A stretch of DNA of 64,000 nt from positions 726,254 to 790,253 of the forward strand of contig LT635553.1 in assembly GCA_900120395.1 (NCBI GenBank), in the 5' to 3' direction. Made by a program: the position numbers and the translations under genes. The stretch comes from Porphyromonadaceae bacterium FC4 (GTDB taxonomy: Bacteria; Bacteroidota; Bacteroidia; Bacteroidales; Porphyromonadaceae). This document shows positions 8,609 through 16,803 of the stretch, piece after piece. Each line of letters begins with the position of its first letter. Positions within the stretch are counted from its first letter, which is position 1. The notes beneath the pieces were generated by a model. It searched no databases and was not told the DNA's origin. It saw only the letters and a list, made by a program, of their open reading frames with translations.

Positions 8609-9838
8609 TTACAAGGTTAAGGTTAGCTCTTCAGTGAAAGAGAGGAATTGCTCAAACTCATCGAAAAGCTTCTTCGGAGTCACATGAGCATATCGCTCGG
8701 TCGTTTGGATATTGCTATGCCCCAACATGCGGCTCACCGTTTCAATCGGCACTCCTCGCTCCAAAGTTATCAACGTGGCAAAGGTGTGGCGACCAACGTG
8801 TGCCGAAAAGGGAATAGAGATACCAGCTCGAAGTTGTAGAGCTTTGAGGTGGGCAAGGTAAACCGAATAAGCAATGGGAGCAAAGAGTGTGTCACGCTCC
8901 TCTGATTGATACCGCTCCATCAGACGCACGGCTTCAGATAAGAGTTTCACACGACAAAGCGTATTGGTCTTCTGTCTGCGGAACTTAAGCCATAATGCCC
9001 CCTCATCATCTGTAAAGAGATGCTTGCGCTCAAGGGAGACCATATCGCAGTAGGCAACACCCGTATAACAGGCGAAGAGAAAGAGGTCTCGAGCGGTTTC
9101 CAGCTCCACTTCATAAGGCTCAAAGGTGAGGCTCTGCAACTTATCCAACGAAGCCCTATCCAATGCACGAGGTTGTTTGTTCTCCCCTCGTTCGATCGTT
9201 ACGTGAGCAAACAGTTGTCTCGTTATCAACCCTTCACGATATGCCAGACGGCAGACCTTCTTCACTGCTAATGCCATCTTACGATAATGACCTTGCGAAT
9301 GCCCCAGCTTTCCGACAGAGTAGTGTTGTAGGCAATCCAAGAAGTCTTCTTCAATCTGACTGAAAGCAATATCTGTCGTGTGGAACTTCTCCTCGATAAA
9401 GGCTCGCAGATGCTTTCGAATAGTAAAGTAACTACTTAAAGTCGTTCCCTTGATTTCTATCCCCACCTTTTGCTTCATCTCTTCGAGCATTTGATCATAT
9501 CGCTCCAAGAGGGTGATTTGGCTTTGCATACTATCTTGCAGCAACTCCTTGATGTCAGTCGCTGTAAAGACAACTCCTCGCTCACAAAGGGTTTGATAAG
9601 CCGACTGCGCCGAGAGAAGCAAGCGTTCCAACTTGCCATTCGTTGTGACAGCTTCACGGCTCTTGCCGTTCAGCCTGCTCTCACGAACATTCCACAGCTT
9701 GGGGTCGCAAGACAGCTTGCAACTGAATTGAGCTATCGTTCGCCCATAGGTTATCCGCCCCATAATCGGAGCTAGCCCCGACCTGTCCAATCCGCTCTTT
9801 TTGAGGTAGAGCAACACCTTCATTTTGTCTGTTTGCAT
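8609..9838 (-). CDS. Site-specific tyrosine recombinase of an integrative element
   Basis: A complete 409-residue integrase of the Bacteroidetes conjugative-transposon class, catalysing excision and integration of the element. It has the phage-integrase SAM-like domain, then the catalytic domain with YTGVAYCDM, the box SAHVGRHTFAT (HxxR), LGHSNIQTTERYAHV with the nucleophilic tyrosine. The first catalytic arginine expected after TG is an alanine (TGVA), as in related CTnDOT-type integrases that lack that arginine. The ATG at 9838 opens the frame. Being followed by a truncated sister gene suggests that the element is immobile or depends on this copy alone. Confidence 0.9.
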   Translation of the reverse strand: MQTDKMKVLLYLKKSGLDRSGLAPIMGRITYGRTIAQFSCKLSCDPKLWNVRESRLNGKSREAVTTNGKLERLLLSAQSAYQTLCERGVVFTATDIKELLQDSMQSQITLLERYDQMLEEMKQKVGIEIKGTTLSSYFTIRKHLRAFIEEKFHTTDIAFSQIEEDFLDCLQHYSVGKLGHSQGHYRKMALAVKKVCRLAYREGLITRQLFAHVTIERGENKQPRALDRASLDKLQSLTFEPYEVELETARDLFLFACYTGVAYCDMVSLERKHLFTDDEGALWLKFRRQKTNTLCRVKLLSEAVRLMERYQSEERDTLFAPIAYSVYLAHLKALQLRAGISIPFSAHVGRHTFATLITLERGVPIETVSRMLGHSNIQTTERYAHVTPKKLFDEFEQFLSFTEELTLTL

Positions 9839-10149
9839 ACGCTTCTGTTTTTATGGGCAAAGTTACCCGTTACCGAAGCGTTCTCAGCTATGCAAAGCAT
9901 GGTATATCAGAGCAACAGAGCCAGAATTGCAGAGAGTTCCCTTACCGAATACTCTTCCGTCAGTTACCTACTCCTACCTCTTCGTTACCATTCGGAGAAT
10001 GGGCTGACGATTTGGTAACGGAACTTCTGCACAAATCCACGCTTTCTGCACTTTTGCCCTCTGTGTAGAACATAGAGAAACACTGCAAATCCCTCTCATT
10101 TCCATTTACTTACCCGCAAACCTCTCCCTAATGCCCTTCCCCCTAATAG
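9839..10149. other. Spacer upstream of the integrase
   Basis: About 310 bases between the integrase start and a hairpin repeat. Small frames on the plus strand have no motif. An element attachment site would be expected near here but I see no repeated core. Confidence 0.3.
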
Positions 10150-10235
10150 TTTCACGGATAGTAGCGAAAGGTTTCCAGTAGGAAAGAAAACGATTTGACG
10201 GATAGAAGAGAAATGTTTCCAGTAGGAAATTTTTC
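10150..10235 (+). repeat. Tandem-hairpin intergenic repeat, copy 1
   Basis: Two tandem units: TTTCACGGATAGTAGCGAAAGG plus a TTTCC-AGTA-GGAAA hairpin, then a GAAAACGA linker, then TTTGACGGATAGAAG plus a second hairpin. It lies between the divergent integrase and MFS genes. Confidence 0.9.
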
Positions 10236-10405
10236 GTCGCCCCGCACCTAATTTTTTGAAGTGCGTGTATTTGTTTGTTTTTCAGTTGGTTGGACGGTTT
10301 ATTGTGCGGGGCTTATTCCGAGGGCGTTTCCTGCGTGCCTATTTGTCCTACGGTCGTTGTGGAAGGTGTGCGTCTAATAGTCGGTGGAGGTCTGTGGCTT
10401 TTGTG

Positions 10406-10413
10406 TATCTTTG
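10406..10413 (+). promoter_or_regulatory. Possible -7 box of the MFS-GH130 operon
   Basis: TATCTTTG matches TAnnTTTG 55 bases before the MFS start; the -33 position reads GGTG, so only half of the consensus is present. Confidence 0.4.
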
Positions 10414-10468
10414 GACTCAGGAGGGTGAAAAGCAGTAGTAAATCGCATAAATTAAATTCGATCATAGG

Positions 10469-11773
10469 ATGACGACAAGCCCGCTCACTCCTCAGAGCAA
10501 AAAGATTAGTCCCCTGCTTTGGGTGGCGACAGTGTACTTCAGTATGGGACTGCCCTATGTGCTGATCTCGGATATATCGGTACTGGCGTTTAAGGACCTA
10601 GGGATATCGGATGCCAAGATAACCTTTTGGACCTCGCTCTTGGTACTACCGTGGAGCTTGAAGCCCTTGTTTAGTCCCATCATGGAGCTGGTAGGAACGA
10701 AGAAGCGGTACGTCTTTGTGACGGAGCTTGTCTCGGCTATTGTGCTTGGCCTTGTGTGTGCCGGCTTGGGTGTGGACGACTTCTTTGTCATCACGCTCAT
10801 GCTCTTGGCGATCATGGCACTCTCCGGGTCGATACATGATATTGCGGGCGACGGTACCTATATGGCAGAGCTAAACGCCCACGAGCAGAGTATGTACATC
10901 GGCTGGCAGGGGGCGTTTTATAACCTTGCGAAGATCTTAGCAAAAGGGGGGCTCGTGTACCTGGTCGGTCGCCTGAGCTCGGATGTGGGGGTGCTCAATG
11001 CGTGGCGGGCGATCTTCTTGATCGCCGGAGTGGTGATGCTCTGCATGGCAATCTACCACTTTTTCGTACTTCCCGGTCGGCTAAAGCAGCCCAAGGAAGA
11101 GGTACGGAAGCGTACCATGGGGGAGGCTATGGAGGAGTTTCTAAGGATTTTTCTCTCTTTTTTTCAGAAAAAACACATCGTTTTTTACCTGGTCTTCATC
11201 TTGCTCTACCGCTTTACCGAGGGGCTGGCGATCAAGGTAGCTCCGCTGTTTCTGAAGAGCAGTGTCGCCGATGGAGGAATGGGGCTGACGAATGAGCAGT
11301 TTGGACTCTTCTATGGGACCATTGGTACCGCTTGCTTTATCCTAGGCAGTATCCTGAGTGGGTACTTCATCAGCCACTATGGGCTGAGGCGTGTGCTTTT
11401 TGCGTTGGCTCTGATTTTTAATATCCCGTTCGTCGTGTTTTTCCTCTTTGCGCAGCTAGGCCCTCTGGATGCGGGATGGATCGCTACGGGCATTGCTTTT
11501 GAGCAATTTGGCTACGGCTTTGGGTTTGTGGGGCTCAACCTCTTCATGATGCAGCAGGTGGCACCCGGACCACATCAGATGGCGCACTACGCTATTGCCA
11601 ATAGCTTGATGAACCTCGGTGTGATGATACCGGGTATGATGAGTGGGTTCATCAGTGATGCCGTGGGGTACAAGACTTTTTTCCTCATCGCCGTCTTGAT
11701 CGCCATACCGGGTATTATTTGTGCGAAGATTGTTCCTTTTACCTACGACCATGATGGTAAACGGCTCGAGTGA
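10469..11773 (+). CDS. MFS transporter, AmpG-like, probably for a mannoside
   Basis: A 434-residue polytopic inner-membrane protein with about 12 hydrophobic segments. The opening (SPLLWVATVYFSMGLPYVLI) and the conserved DIAGDGTYMAEL segment place it with the AmpG/PAT-like MFS carriers common in Bacteroidetes sugar loci. It is followed 44 bases later by a GH130 phosphorylase, an arrangement known in Bacteroides mannan/mannoside loci where the carrier imports the disaccharide that the phosphorylase splits. The substrate (a beta-1,4-mannoside) is therefore inferred from context, not from the sequence. Confidence 0.8.
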   Translation: MTTSPLTPQSKKISPLLWVATVYFSMGLPYVLISDISVLAFKDLGISDAKITFWTSLLVLPWSLKPLFSPIMELVGTKKRYVFVTELVSAIVLGLVCAGLGVDDFFVITLMLLAIMALSGSIHDIAGDGTYMAELNAHEQSMYIGWQGAFYNLAKILAKGGLVYLVGRLSSDVGVLNAWRAIFLIAGVVMLCMAIYHFFVLPGRLKQPKEEVRKRTMGEAMEEFLRIFLSFFQKKHIVFYLVFILLYRFTEGLAIKVAPLFLKSSVADGGMGLTNEQFGLFYGTIGTACFILGSILSGYFISHYGLRRVLFALALIFNIPFVVFFLFAQLGPLDAGWIATGIAFEQFGYGFGFVGLNLFMMQQVAPGPHQMAHYAIANSLMNLGVMIPGMMSGFISDAVGYKTFFLIAVLIAIPGIICAKIVPFTYDHDGKRLE

Positions 11774-11817
11774 TAATAGTGTAATCCAAATCAATAACCA
11801 GAAATAGAAAACCAAAT

Positions 11818-12819
11818 ATGAGTAAACTGATCATCCAAGGGGATGCTCTCCCCAACATGCCCTGGCAAGACCGCCCGGAGGGGTGCAGAGAGGTCATGTG
11901 GCGCTACTCCGAGAATCCGGTGATTCCGAGAAATGCCACTCCGACCAGCAACAGTATCTTTAATAGCGCAGTGGTGCCCTTTGGAGATGGCTATGCAGGT
12001 GTCTTTCGCTGCGATGACACCAACCGCCGCATGCGCCTGCATGTGGGCTTTAGTAAGGATGGACTGAAGTGGGATATTGAGGAGAATAAGATCGAGTTTG
12101 AATGCGATGATAAGGAGGTCGGAGAGTGGGTCTATGGCTATGATCCGCGTGTGGCACTGATCGATGATAAGTATATCGTGACCTGGTGCAACGGCTATCA
12201 CGGACCTACCATCGGCGTGGCTTGGACTAAGGACTTCAAGACGTTTCTCCAGTTGGAGAACGCTTTCCTGCCATTCAATAGGAACGGGGTGATGTTTCCA
12301 AGAAAAATCAACGGTAACTATGCTATGCTGAGTCGCCCGAGTGACAATGGTCATACGGCGTTTGGTGACATCTTTTATTCGGAGTCTCCGGACCTGGAGT
12401 ACTGGGGACGTCACCGCCATGTGATGGCTCCTGCGGCTTTTGAGGTCAGTGCGTGGCAGTGCCTGAAGATAGGCGCCGGTCCGATCCCCATTGAGACCTC
12501 TGAAGGGTGGCTGATGATCTACCACGGCGTGCTGCGGAGTGCCAATGGATATGTCTATAGTTTTGGCTCCGCACTGCTGGATCTGGAGAAGCCTTGGGAG
12601 GTGCTTGCGCGAAGCGGCCCCTATCTCATCTCTCCACAAGAGTACTATGAGTGCGTGGGAGATGTGCCCAATGTGACTTTCCCCTGCGCTGCACTGCACG
12701 ATCCGGAGAGCAAGCGAATCGCTGTCTACTACGGCTGTGCGGACACCGTGACCGGTCTGGCGTTTGGCTATATTGACGAGATCGTCGACTTCACCAAGCG
12801 TACCAACATCCTGAAATAA
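11818..12819 (+). CDS. GH130 glycoside phosphorylase (mannosylglucose/mannooligosaccharide type)
   Basis: GH130 enzymes split beta-mannosides with phosphate, giving mannose 1-phosphate without hydrolysis. The 333-residue cytoplasmic protein has the five-bladed propeller signatures: [18 protein letters not shown] near the N-terminus, the catalytic-acid region [39 protein letters not shown] and VYYGCADT. Length is typical. Which GH130 subfamily it belongs to cannot be settled by eye; mannosylglucose phosphorylase and mannooligosaccharide phosphorylase are both possible. No mannobiose 2-epimerase is adjacent. Transcribed with the upstream MFS gene and terminated by the hairpin at 12844-12873. 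Confidence 0.88.
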   Translation: MSKLIIQGDALPNMPWQDRPEGCREVMWRYSENPVIPRNATPTSNSIFNSAVVPFGDGYAGVFRCDDTNRRMRLHVGFSKDGLKWDIEENKIEFECDDKEVGEWVYGYDPRVALIDDKYIVTWCNGYHGPTIGVAWTKDFKTFLQLENAFLPFNRNGVMFPRKINGNYAMLSRPSDNGHTAFGDIFYSESPDLEYWGRHRHVMAPAAFEVSAWQCLKIGAGPIPIETSEGWLMIYHGVLRSANGYVYSFGSALLDLEKPWEVLARSGPYLISPQEYYECVGDVPNVTFPCAALHDPESKRIAVYYGCADTVTGLAFGYIDEIVDFTKRTNILK

Positions 12820-12843
12820 CTCTGTGCAAGAACGAGACAAAGA

Positions 12844-12873
12844 AAGGCGGAGTGAGCATGTGAGCTCACTCCG
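12844..12873. terminator. Bidirectional terminator between GH130 and the M16-like gene
   Basis: GGCGGAGTGAGC pairs perfectly with GCTCACTCCGCC around a six-base loop, in the gap between convergent genes. Confidence 0.75.
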
Positions 12874-12897
12874 CCTTCGTTGTATCTCAGTACCGGC

Positions 12898-14397
12898 TTA
12901 GTTGAAGGTGTGGTCGAACAGGCGCAAGACGGTATTGCCCGACGGAGCGACGACACCCGGCTTGCGAGGCATGGCGACCGTTATGGTTAGGCTCTGATCA
13001 CTACCTACCAGCTGTCGGAAGTTGTTGTTTACCGCATCCAGAGTTACTTGCTCCGAGATGGTGGTCAGTAGCTGACGCTGTAGTTCGACACCCGGGGCAT
13101 ACCCGCCGCGTGTGAAGTAGATGGTGTAACGCTCGGCCATGGCACTGTTGGGCATGTGTTGATCCGTATCCATAAAGCTCTCTACTTGCTCGAGAAGCTT
13201 CTTGGAAGCCTCTTGGTACTCCGCCTCGGTGAAGCCGCTGTCCCGTGTCTCTCGGATAACACCCACCGCAGACTCAAGCGCTTTCTGGTACTTTGCCCCC
13301 AGAGCAGTCACCGTGAGCGTGAAGGCATCCTCCGTCATGGCTATGTCTAAGAACGGAGTGTACTTGAAGCTCGCATCTATGAAGGGAGCCCCCTCTTTGC
13401 TGGCTATATCCTGGAGACGCTTCTCCATCATCATGGTGATCATCTGAGTGTTGTAGTCCATGAGCAATCCGGCGGCGGACGCCTTTACCTCCGGTGCTGC
13501 TGCCGTATGTGCCCAGCTGACAGTGATGGTGGTGTTTTGGATGCCACGATCTGTGACTACGATAGCTTGCGGCTTGTGGTGTTCCGGTATTTCGGGATAG
13601 ACTCTCTCCAGCGGCTCGGACGGCTTGGCAATGTTCCCAAAGACACTCTTGATCCTTCGCTCCACCTCTCTGGGGGAGATGTCACCCACTACGATGATGC
13701 CCTGAAGGTCCGGTCTGTACCAGCGGGCATAGAAGTCTCGTAGGTTCTGATAGGGGAATGCCCGCAGTACCTTTGGGTTCCCTACAGGGGTGTGTACTCC
13801 GTATGGATGACCGATCGGGAGTGCTCGCTCCAAGATGGTCGATCGGATACGCGACTCGGCGCAGTCGCTCGTATCCATATCGTTGATGATCTGCTGGCTG
13901 ACATCCTCCATATCTTTTGAGTCCAGAGACATCTCGTGGCTCCAGCCTTTGATGATCCAGAGCAGATCACTCAAGTCGCTTTGCTGCCCGACAGGGAAGT
14001 CCCGGATAGAGTACAGGGTCTCGTCATGGGTGACTGAGAGCTCTATGCGGTCTCCGATCTTTAGCCCTCTGGCTGAGAAAAAAGAGGCCAGTTCTTCTTG
14101 CGATCTGTGGCGGGTGCCTTTGAATGCCATGTAGGAAAGAAGATTGGAAAAACCTGCCTCATCTGCTTTTTCTATGCTTGATCCTACTTTTACGGCAAAG
14201 GTAATATCTGCCCGTCCGGGTTCGGTCGTGCTTCTTCTGATGATGTAGGTGAAGCCGTTGTCCAGAGTGCCGGTGAGCGCCTCGGGGTCCATCGGTAGTG
14301 GTGGTATCTCATCCTGTGCTGCCGCAGTGCTTGTCCAAGATAGCAGGAGGGCTATCGTAGACAAGAGCAGTAGGTGGTGTAGGCGTACGTGGGGCAT
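12898..14397 (-). CDS. M16-family protein with a lost zinc site (pseudo-peptidase)
   Basis: A secreted, 499-residue protein with an N-terminal signal peptide ending near AAAQD. It shows the M16 (insulinase/pitrilysin) fold: LDNGFTYIIRR, VGSSIEKADEAGFSNLLSYMAFKGT, HPYGV, and FYARWYRPD with the VVGD motif. The zinc motif HxxEH, which should read H-L-L-E-H after GFS, is N85-L-L-S88-Y89 here, so all three zinc/catalytic residues are replaced and protease activity is not expected. Bacteroidetes M16 proteins often have two repeats (about 900 residues); this has one. It may be the non-catalytic partner of an active M16 protein elsewhere. It lies 21 bases downstream of an Lrp-type regulator. Confidence 0.85.
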   Translation of the reverse strand: MPHVRLHHLLLLSTIALLLSWTSTAAAQDEIPPLPMDPEALTGTLDNGFTYIIRRSTTEPGRADITFAVKVGSSIEKADEAGFSNLLSYMAFKGTRHRSQEELASFFSARGLKIGDRIELSVTHDETLYSIRDFPVGQQSDLSDLLWIIKGWSHEMSLDSKDMEDVSQQIINDMDTSDCAESRIRSTILERALPIGHPYGVHTPVGNPKVLRAFPYQNLRDFYARWYRPDLQGIIVVGDISPREVERRIKSVFGNIAKPSEPLERVYPEIPEHHKPQAIVVTDRGIQNTTITVSWAHTAAAPEVKASAAGLLMDYNTQMITMMMEKRLQDIASKEGAPFIDASFKYTPFLDIAMTEDAFTLTVTALGAKYQKALESAVGVIRETRDSGFTEAEYQEASKKLLEQVESFMDTDQHMPNSAMAERYTIYFTRGGYAPGVELQRQLLTTISEQVTLDAVNNNFRQLVGSDQSLTITVAMPRKPGVVAPSGNTVLRLFDHTFN

Positions 14398-14418
14398 TAG
14401 TCTCGTCTGGTCTGGTGG

Positions 14419-14907
14419 TTAGTTGTCGTCTTCTTCCTCCACCGGCTTTTGGATGGGGATGTAGTGGTCGTTTTTCATCTCGCCCATCGAGAAGATGGTA
14501 TGGATGCTGCCGATGCTCGAGAGCGTCCCCAGTTTGTTGAGTACGAAGTCCTGGTACGTGGGCATGTCCCGCACCAGTATCTTGATCATGTAGTCGTAGT
14601 CTCCGGAGGTATTGTGGCACTCCACTATTTCATCAAAAGCTTGGATGGCGTCAATGAAGTCCTCTCCCATTTTCTTGCTGTGCTGCTTGAGGGTGATGTT
14701 GCAAAAGGCAGTGATCCCGTTGCACAGCTTCCGGTCATCCAGGACGGCAATGTACTTCTTGATGTAGCCCGTTCGCTCCAGCCTTTTTTGACGCTCAAAA
14801 ACAGGCGAAGGTGAGAGACCGACAATTGTGGCCAGCTCCTTCGTTGTTGTCTTTGCGTTTCGCTGCAAGACATCCAAGATCTTATAGTCAATGTCGTCAA
14901 GTTTCAT
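14419..14907 (-). CDS. Lrp/AsnC family transcriptional regulator
   Basis: A 162-residue regulator: N-terminal winged helix-turn-helix with DDIDYKILDVLQRNAKTTTKELA then GLSPSPVFERQKRLER, and a C-terminal RAM (ligand-binding) domain with the GDYDYMIKILV core. The frame is open to 15000, but the ATG at 14907 (MKLDDIDYK) gives the standard family start. Such proteins bind amino acids and control amino-acid metabolism; the target is unknown. Spacing suggests co-transcription with the M16-like gene. Confidence 0.92.
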   Translation of the reverse strand: MKLDDIDYKILDVLQRNAKTTTKELATIVGLSPSPVFERQKRLERTGYIKKYIAVLDDRKLCNGITAFCNITLKQHSKKMGEDFIDAIQAFDEIVECHNTSGDYDYMIKILVRDMPTYQDFVLNKLGTLSSIGSIHTIFSMGEMKNDHYIPIQKPVEEEDDN

Positions 14908-15191
14908 AAGTCGTGTCGTGCTTGATGTGCTTTTTTGTACTTGGTTCAGTGCTTTGAAAGGTGCATACACCCCATGTGCGTCAATGAATGCAATACGCAA
15001 ATGTAAGACTATCTTTGGTAATAATGAACTTCGGATACCTTTTTTGCACTTTTTGAAACTATGGGGTAGGTGAATTAAGAATACATGTGTATAAGTGTTT
15101 GTTTGGGTATCTATGCCGTTGTTTATCAGCGATCTAATCTAAGCGTATTGAGTTTGGTGTGAAAAACAGCGTAGATTTTGGCGGTTTTTTG

Positions 15192-15199
15192 TATCTTTG
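15192..15199 (+). promoter_or_regulatory. Possible -7 box of the outer-membrane barrel gene
   Basis: TATCTTTG fits TAnnTTTG 75 bases before the ATG at 15274. No TTTG at the 19-base spacing. Confidence 0.4.
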
Positions 15200-15273
15200 C
15201 GCCCGGTTCCGACTGTAAGGATAAGAAGTAGCAAGTGGTGAACCGTGTTATAAACAATTTAAGAACAAAAAAG

Positions 15274-15876
15274 ATGAGAAAGACTATTCTAACTCTATGT
15301 GCAAGCGTTTTTGCGTTTGCTTCTATCAATGCTTTTGCTCAGACAGAGGCTGGACATGGTTTTGTAGGAGCTAAATCCGGCATTGGCTTCAGCTCTGCCA
15401 AGACCTCTACAAAGGTTGGCGGTAAAACCACTAGCGACCCCTCTGTGAACGCCTTCAACCTCAACCTCAACGGTGGCTACTTTGTGATTGACAACCTGGC
15501 TATCGGTGGTCTTGTTGATCTGGGCGTGGGTTTCACTGGTGACGATTCCGCTGTTGCTTACAAAGTGGCTCCTAAGGTGACTTACTTCGCACCTGTTGAC
15601 TCACAGTTCAGACCCTATGCTAACCTCTATGTTGGCTATGCAGGTCTGAAAACAACCACCAAGAATCAGACAGACAACAAGACTGTCTCTGAGAGAAATG
15701 GTGCCCTCGCAGTGGGTGGTGGTATCGGTGTAGCATACTTCCTGCAGTCCAACATCGCCCTCTCTCTTGAGCTGGGCTACGACAGCCAGATCTCCAACAA
15801 GAAGGTTGCTGAAGAGACTGTCACCACTACAGCCGGTACGTTTGCACCCGCACTGGGCTTTACTCTGTTCTTCTAA
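15274..15876 (+). CDS. Outer membrane beta-barrel protein (OprD/OmpX-like small porin)
   Basis: A 200-residue protein with a clear signal peptide (MRKTILTLCASVFAFASINAFAQ region, cut after AFAQ), alternating hydrophobic beta strands, many glycines, and a C-terminal phenylalanine (GFTLFF) as used by the BAM machinery. It belongs to the broad outer-membrane beta-barrel domain group seen across Bacteroidetes; exact function unknown. The frame is open from 15235, but the ATG at 15274 begins the signal peptide. A strong terminator follows. Confidence 0.85.
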   Translation: MRKTILTLCASVFAFASINAFAQTEAGHGFVGAKSGIGFSSAKTSTKVGGKTTSDPSVNAFNLNLNGGYFVIDNLAIGGLVDLGVGFTGDDSAVAYKVAPKVTYFAPVDSQFRPYANLYVGYAGLKTTTKNQTDNKTVSERNGALAVGGGIGVAYFLQSNIALSLELGYDSQISNKKVAEETVTTTAGTFAPALGFTLFF

Positions 15877-15921
15877 TGAACGCGTAAACAAAGTCGGTCT
15901 AGACTGATCGATAACAACCTT

Positions 15922-15960
15922 GAGAGGCGAGCTCCAATTCCGGAGCCCGCCTCTCTTTTT
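15922..15960 (+). terminator. Intrinsic terminator after the outer-membrane barrel gene
   Basis: GAGAGGCGAGCTCC and GGAGCCCGCCTCTC form a long GC-rich stem (one mismatch) followed by TTTTT. Confidence 0.88.
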
Positions 15961-16008
15961 GCCTAATCTTGGACTTCACGTTTGGGCGCTTCGGAAGCGA
16001 GCAAAAAA

Positions 16009-16095
16009 TTTGACGGATAGTAGCGAAAAGTTTCCAGTAGGAACGAAAATGATTTGACGGATAGTAGCGAACGATTTCCAGTAGGAAACTTTTTT
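16009..16095 (+). repeat. Tandem-hairpin intergenic repeat, copy 2
   Basis: Two TTTGACGGATAGTAGCGA units; the first hairpin reads TTTCCAGTAGGAA (one base short), the second is intact TTTCCAGTAGGAAA. Between the barrel gene and the glutamate mutase promoter. Confidence 0.9.
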
Positions 16096-16212
16096 GCCAT
16101 CAGGCACCCGGTGTTTTTGTGGCAGTGCGGGCAGCTTTAGTGAAGCGCCTACCGGCAAAATATAGATTTGGCTGTCCATGGGTGCTTTTAATGCATCAGC
16201 CCGGAGCGGGGC

Positions 16213-16243
16213 TTTGTATACTGACTTATTATACTTACCTTTG
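16213..16243 (+). promoter_or_regulatory. Promoter of the glutamate mutase operon
   Basis: TTTG at 16213-16216 and TACCTTTG at 16236-16243 with exactly 19 bases between, a full match to the Bacteroidetes vegetative promoter. The transcript would have a leader of about 115 bases before the ATG at 16363. I looked for a cobalamin riboswitch in it, given the B12 enzyme, and did not recognise the conserved B12 box. Confidence 0.8.
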
Positions 16244-16362
16244 GATCAGCATTAAAAGACGGAGTATGCTTGGCTCCGTGAAGTGCCGAAGCAACATAAA
16301 CAATGTGCTCCTTTAACTAACCCTATTTAATTTAATGATATTGCCGCACCTTTTGCGGTAAA

Positions 16363-16788
16363 ATGGATATGAAGGAAAAAACCGTAGTGACCGGAGTCAT
16401 CGGTGCAGATGCGCACGCCGTTGGTAACAAGATCATTGCTTTCGCTCTGTCAGAGGCAGGATACAAGGTGGTCAATCTGGGAGTAATGGTCTCCCAAGAA
16501 GAGTATATAGAGGCTGCCATCGAGACCAACGCTGATGCGATATTGATCTCTTCGCTGTATGGCCATGGTGAGATCGATTGCCAGGGATTTAGAGAGAAGT
16601 GTGACGAGGCCGGTCTAAAGGGTATACCCATCTTGGCGGGAGGAAATCTAGTGGTCGGTAAGCAAAACTTTGAAGACGTGGAGGCGCGATTTATGAAAAT
16701 GGGCTTCACGCGTGTATATCCTCCCGGCACGCCGATCGAGACAACCATTGCAGCACTGGATGAAATACTAGGTGTCGAACGTAGCTGA
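16363..16788 (+). CDS. glmS: Glutamate mutase small (S/sigma) subunit
   Basis: Glutamate mutase converts L-glutamate to (2S,3S)-3-methylaspartate using adenosylcobalamin. This 141-residue subunit is the B12-binding domain: D16-A-H18-A-V-G21 gives the base-off histidine motif DxHxxG, followed by [11 protein letters not shown] and [10 protein letters not shown] that hold the nucleotide tail. Length matches the family. First gene of the operon, 15 bases before the reactivase gene. A second ATG two codons in (16369) is equally possible as start. This glmS is the mutase subunit, not the glucosamine synthase of the same symbol. Confidence 0.95.
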   Translation: MDMKEKTVVTGVIGADAHAVGNKIIAFALSEAGYKVVNLGVMVSQEEYIEAAIETNADAILISSLYGHGEIDCQGFREKCDEAGLKGIPILAGGNLVVGKQNFEDVEARFMKMGFTRVYPPGTPIETTIAALDEILGVERS

Positions 16789-16803
16789 TCCATCACCTAA
16801 GTC

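Larger units (their letters stand above)
3840..9838. mobile_element. Remnant of an integrative/conjugative element with AT-rich defence cargo
   Basis: The stretch holds a DUF3408 gene, a two-gene AT-rich operon with an Abi-type gene, and two adjacent tyrosine recombinases on the opposite strand. No relaxase, T4SS or tra genes are left, so it is a degraded remnant. Both edges are approximate: the left is set by composition, the right by the start of the intact integrase. No direct repeats marking attachment sites were seen. Confidence 0.6.

Noticed and set aside
11791-12840. 349-codon minus-strand frame opposite the GH130 gene
   Set aside because: Antisense shadow; the plus strand encodes a clear GH130 protein.
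16096-16362. Cobalamin riboswitch upstream of the glutamate mutase operon
   Set aside because: Expected from the B12 enzyme, but I could not find the conserved B12 box or the typical stem set between the promoter and the ATG.
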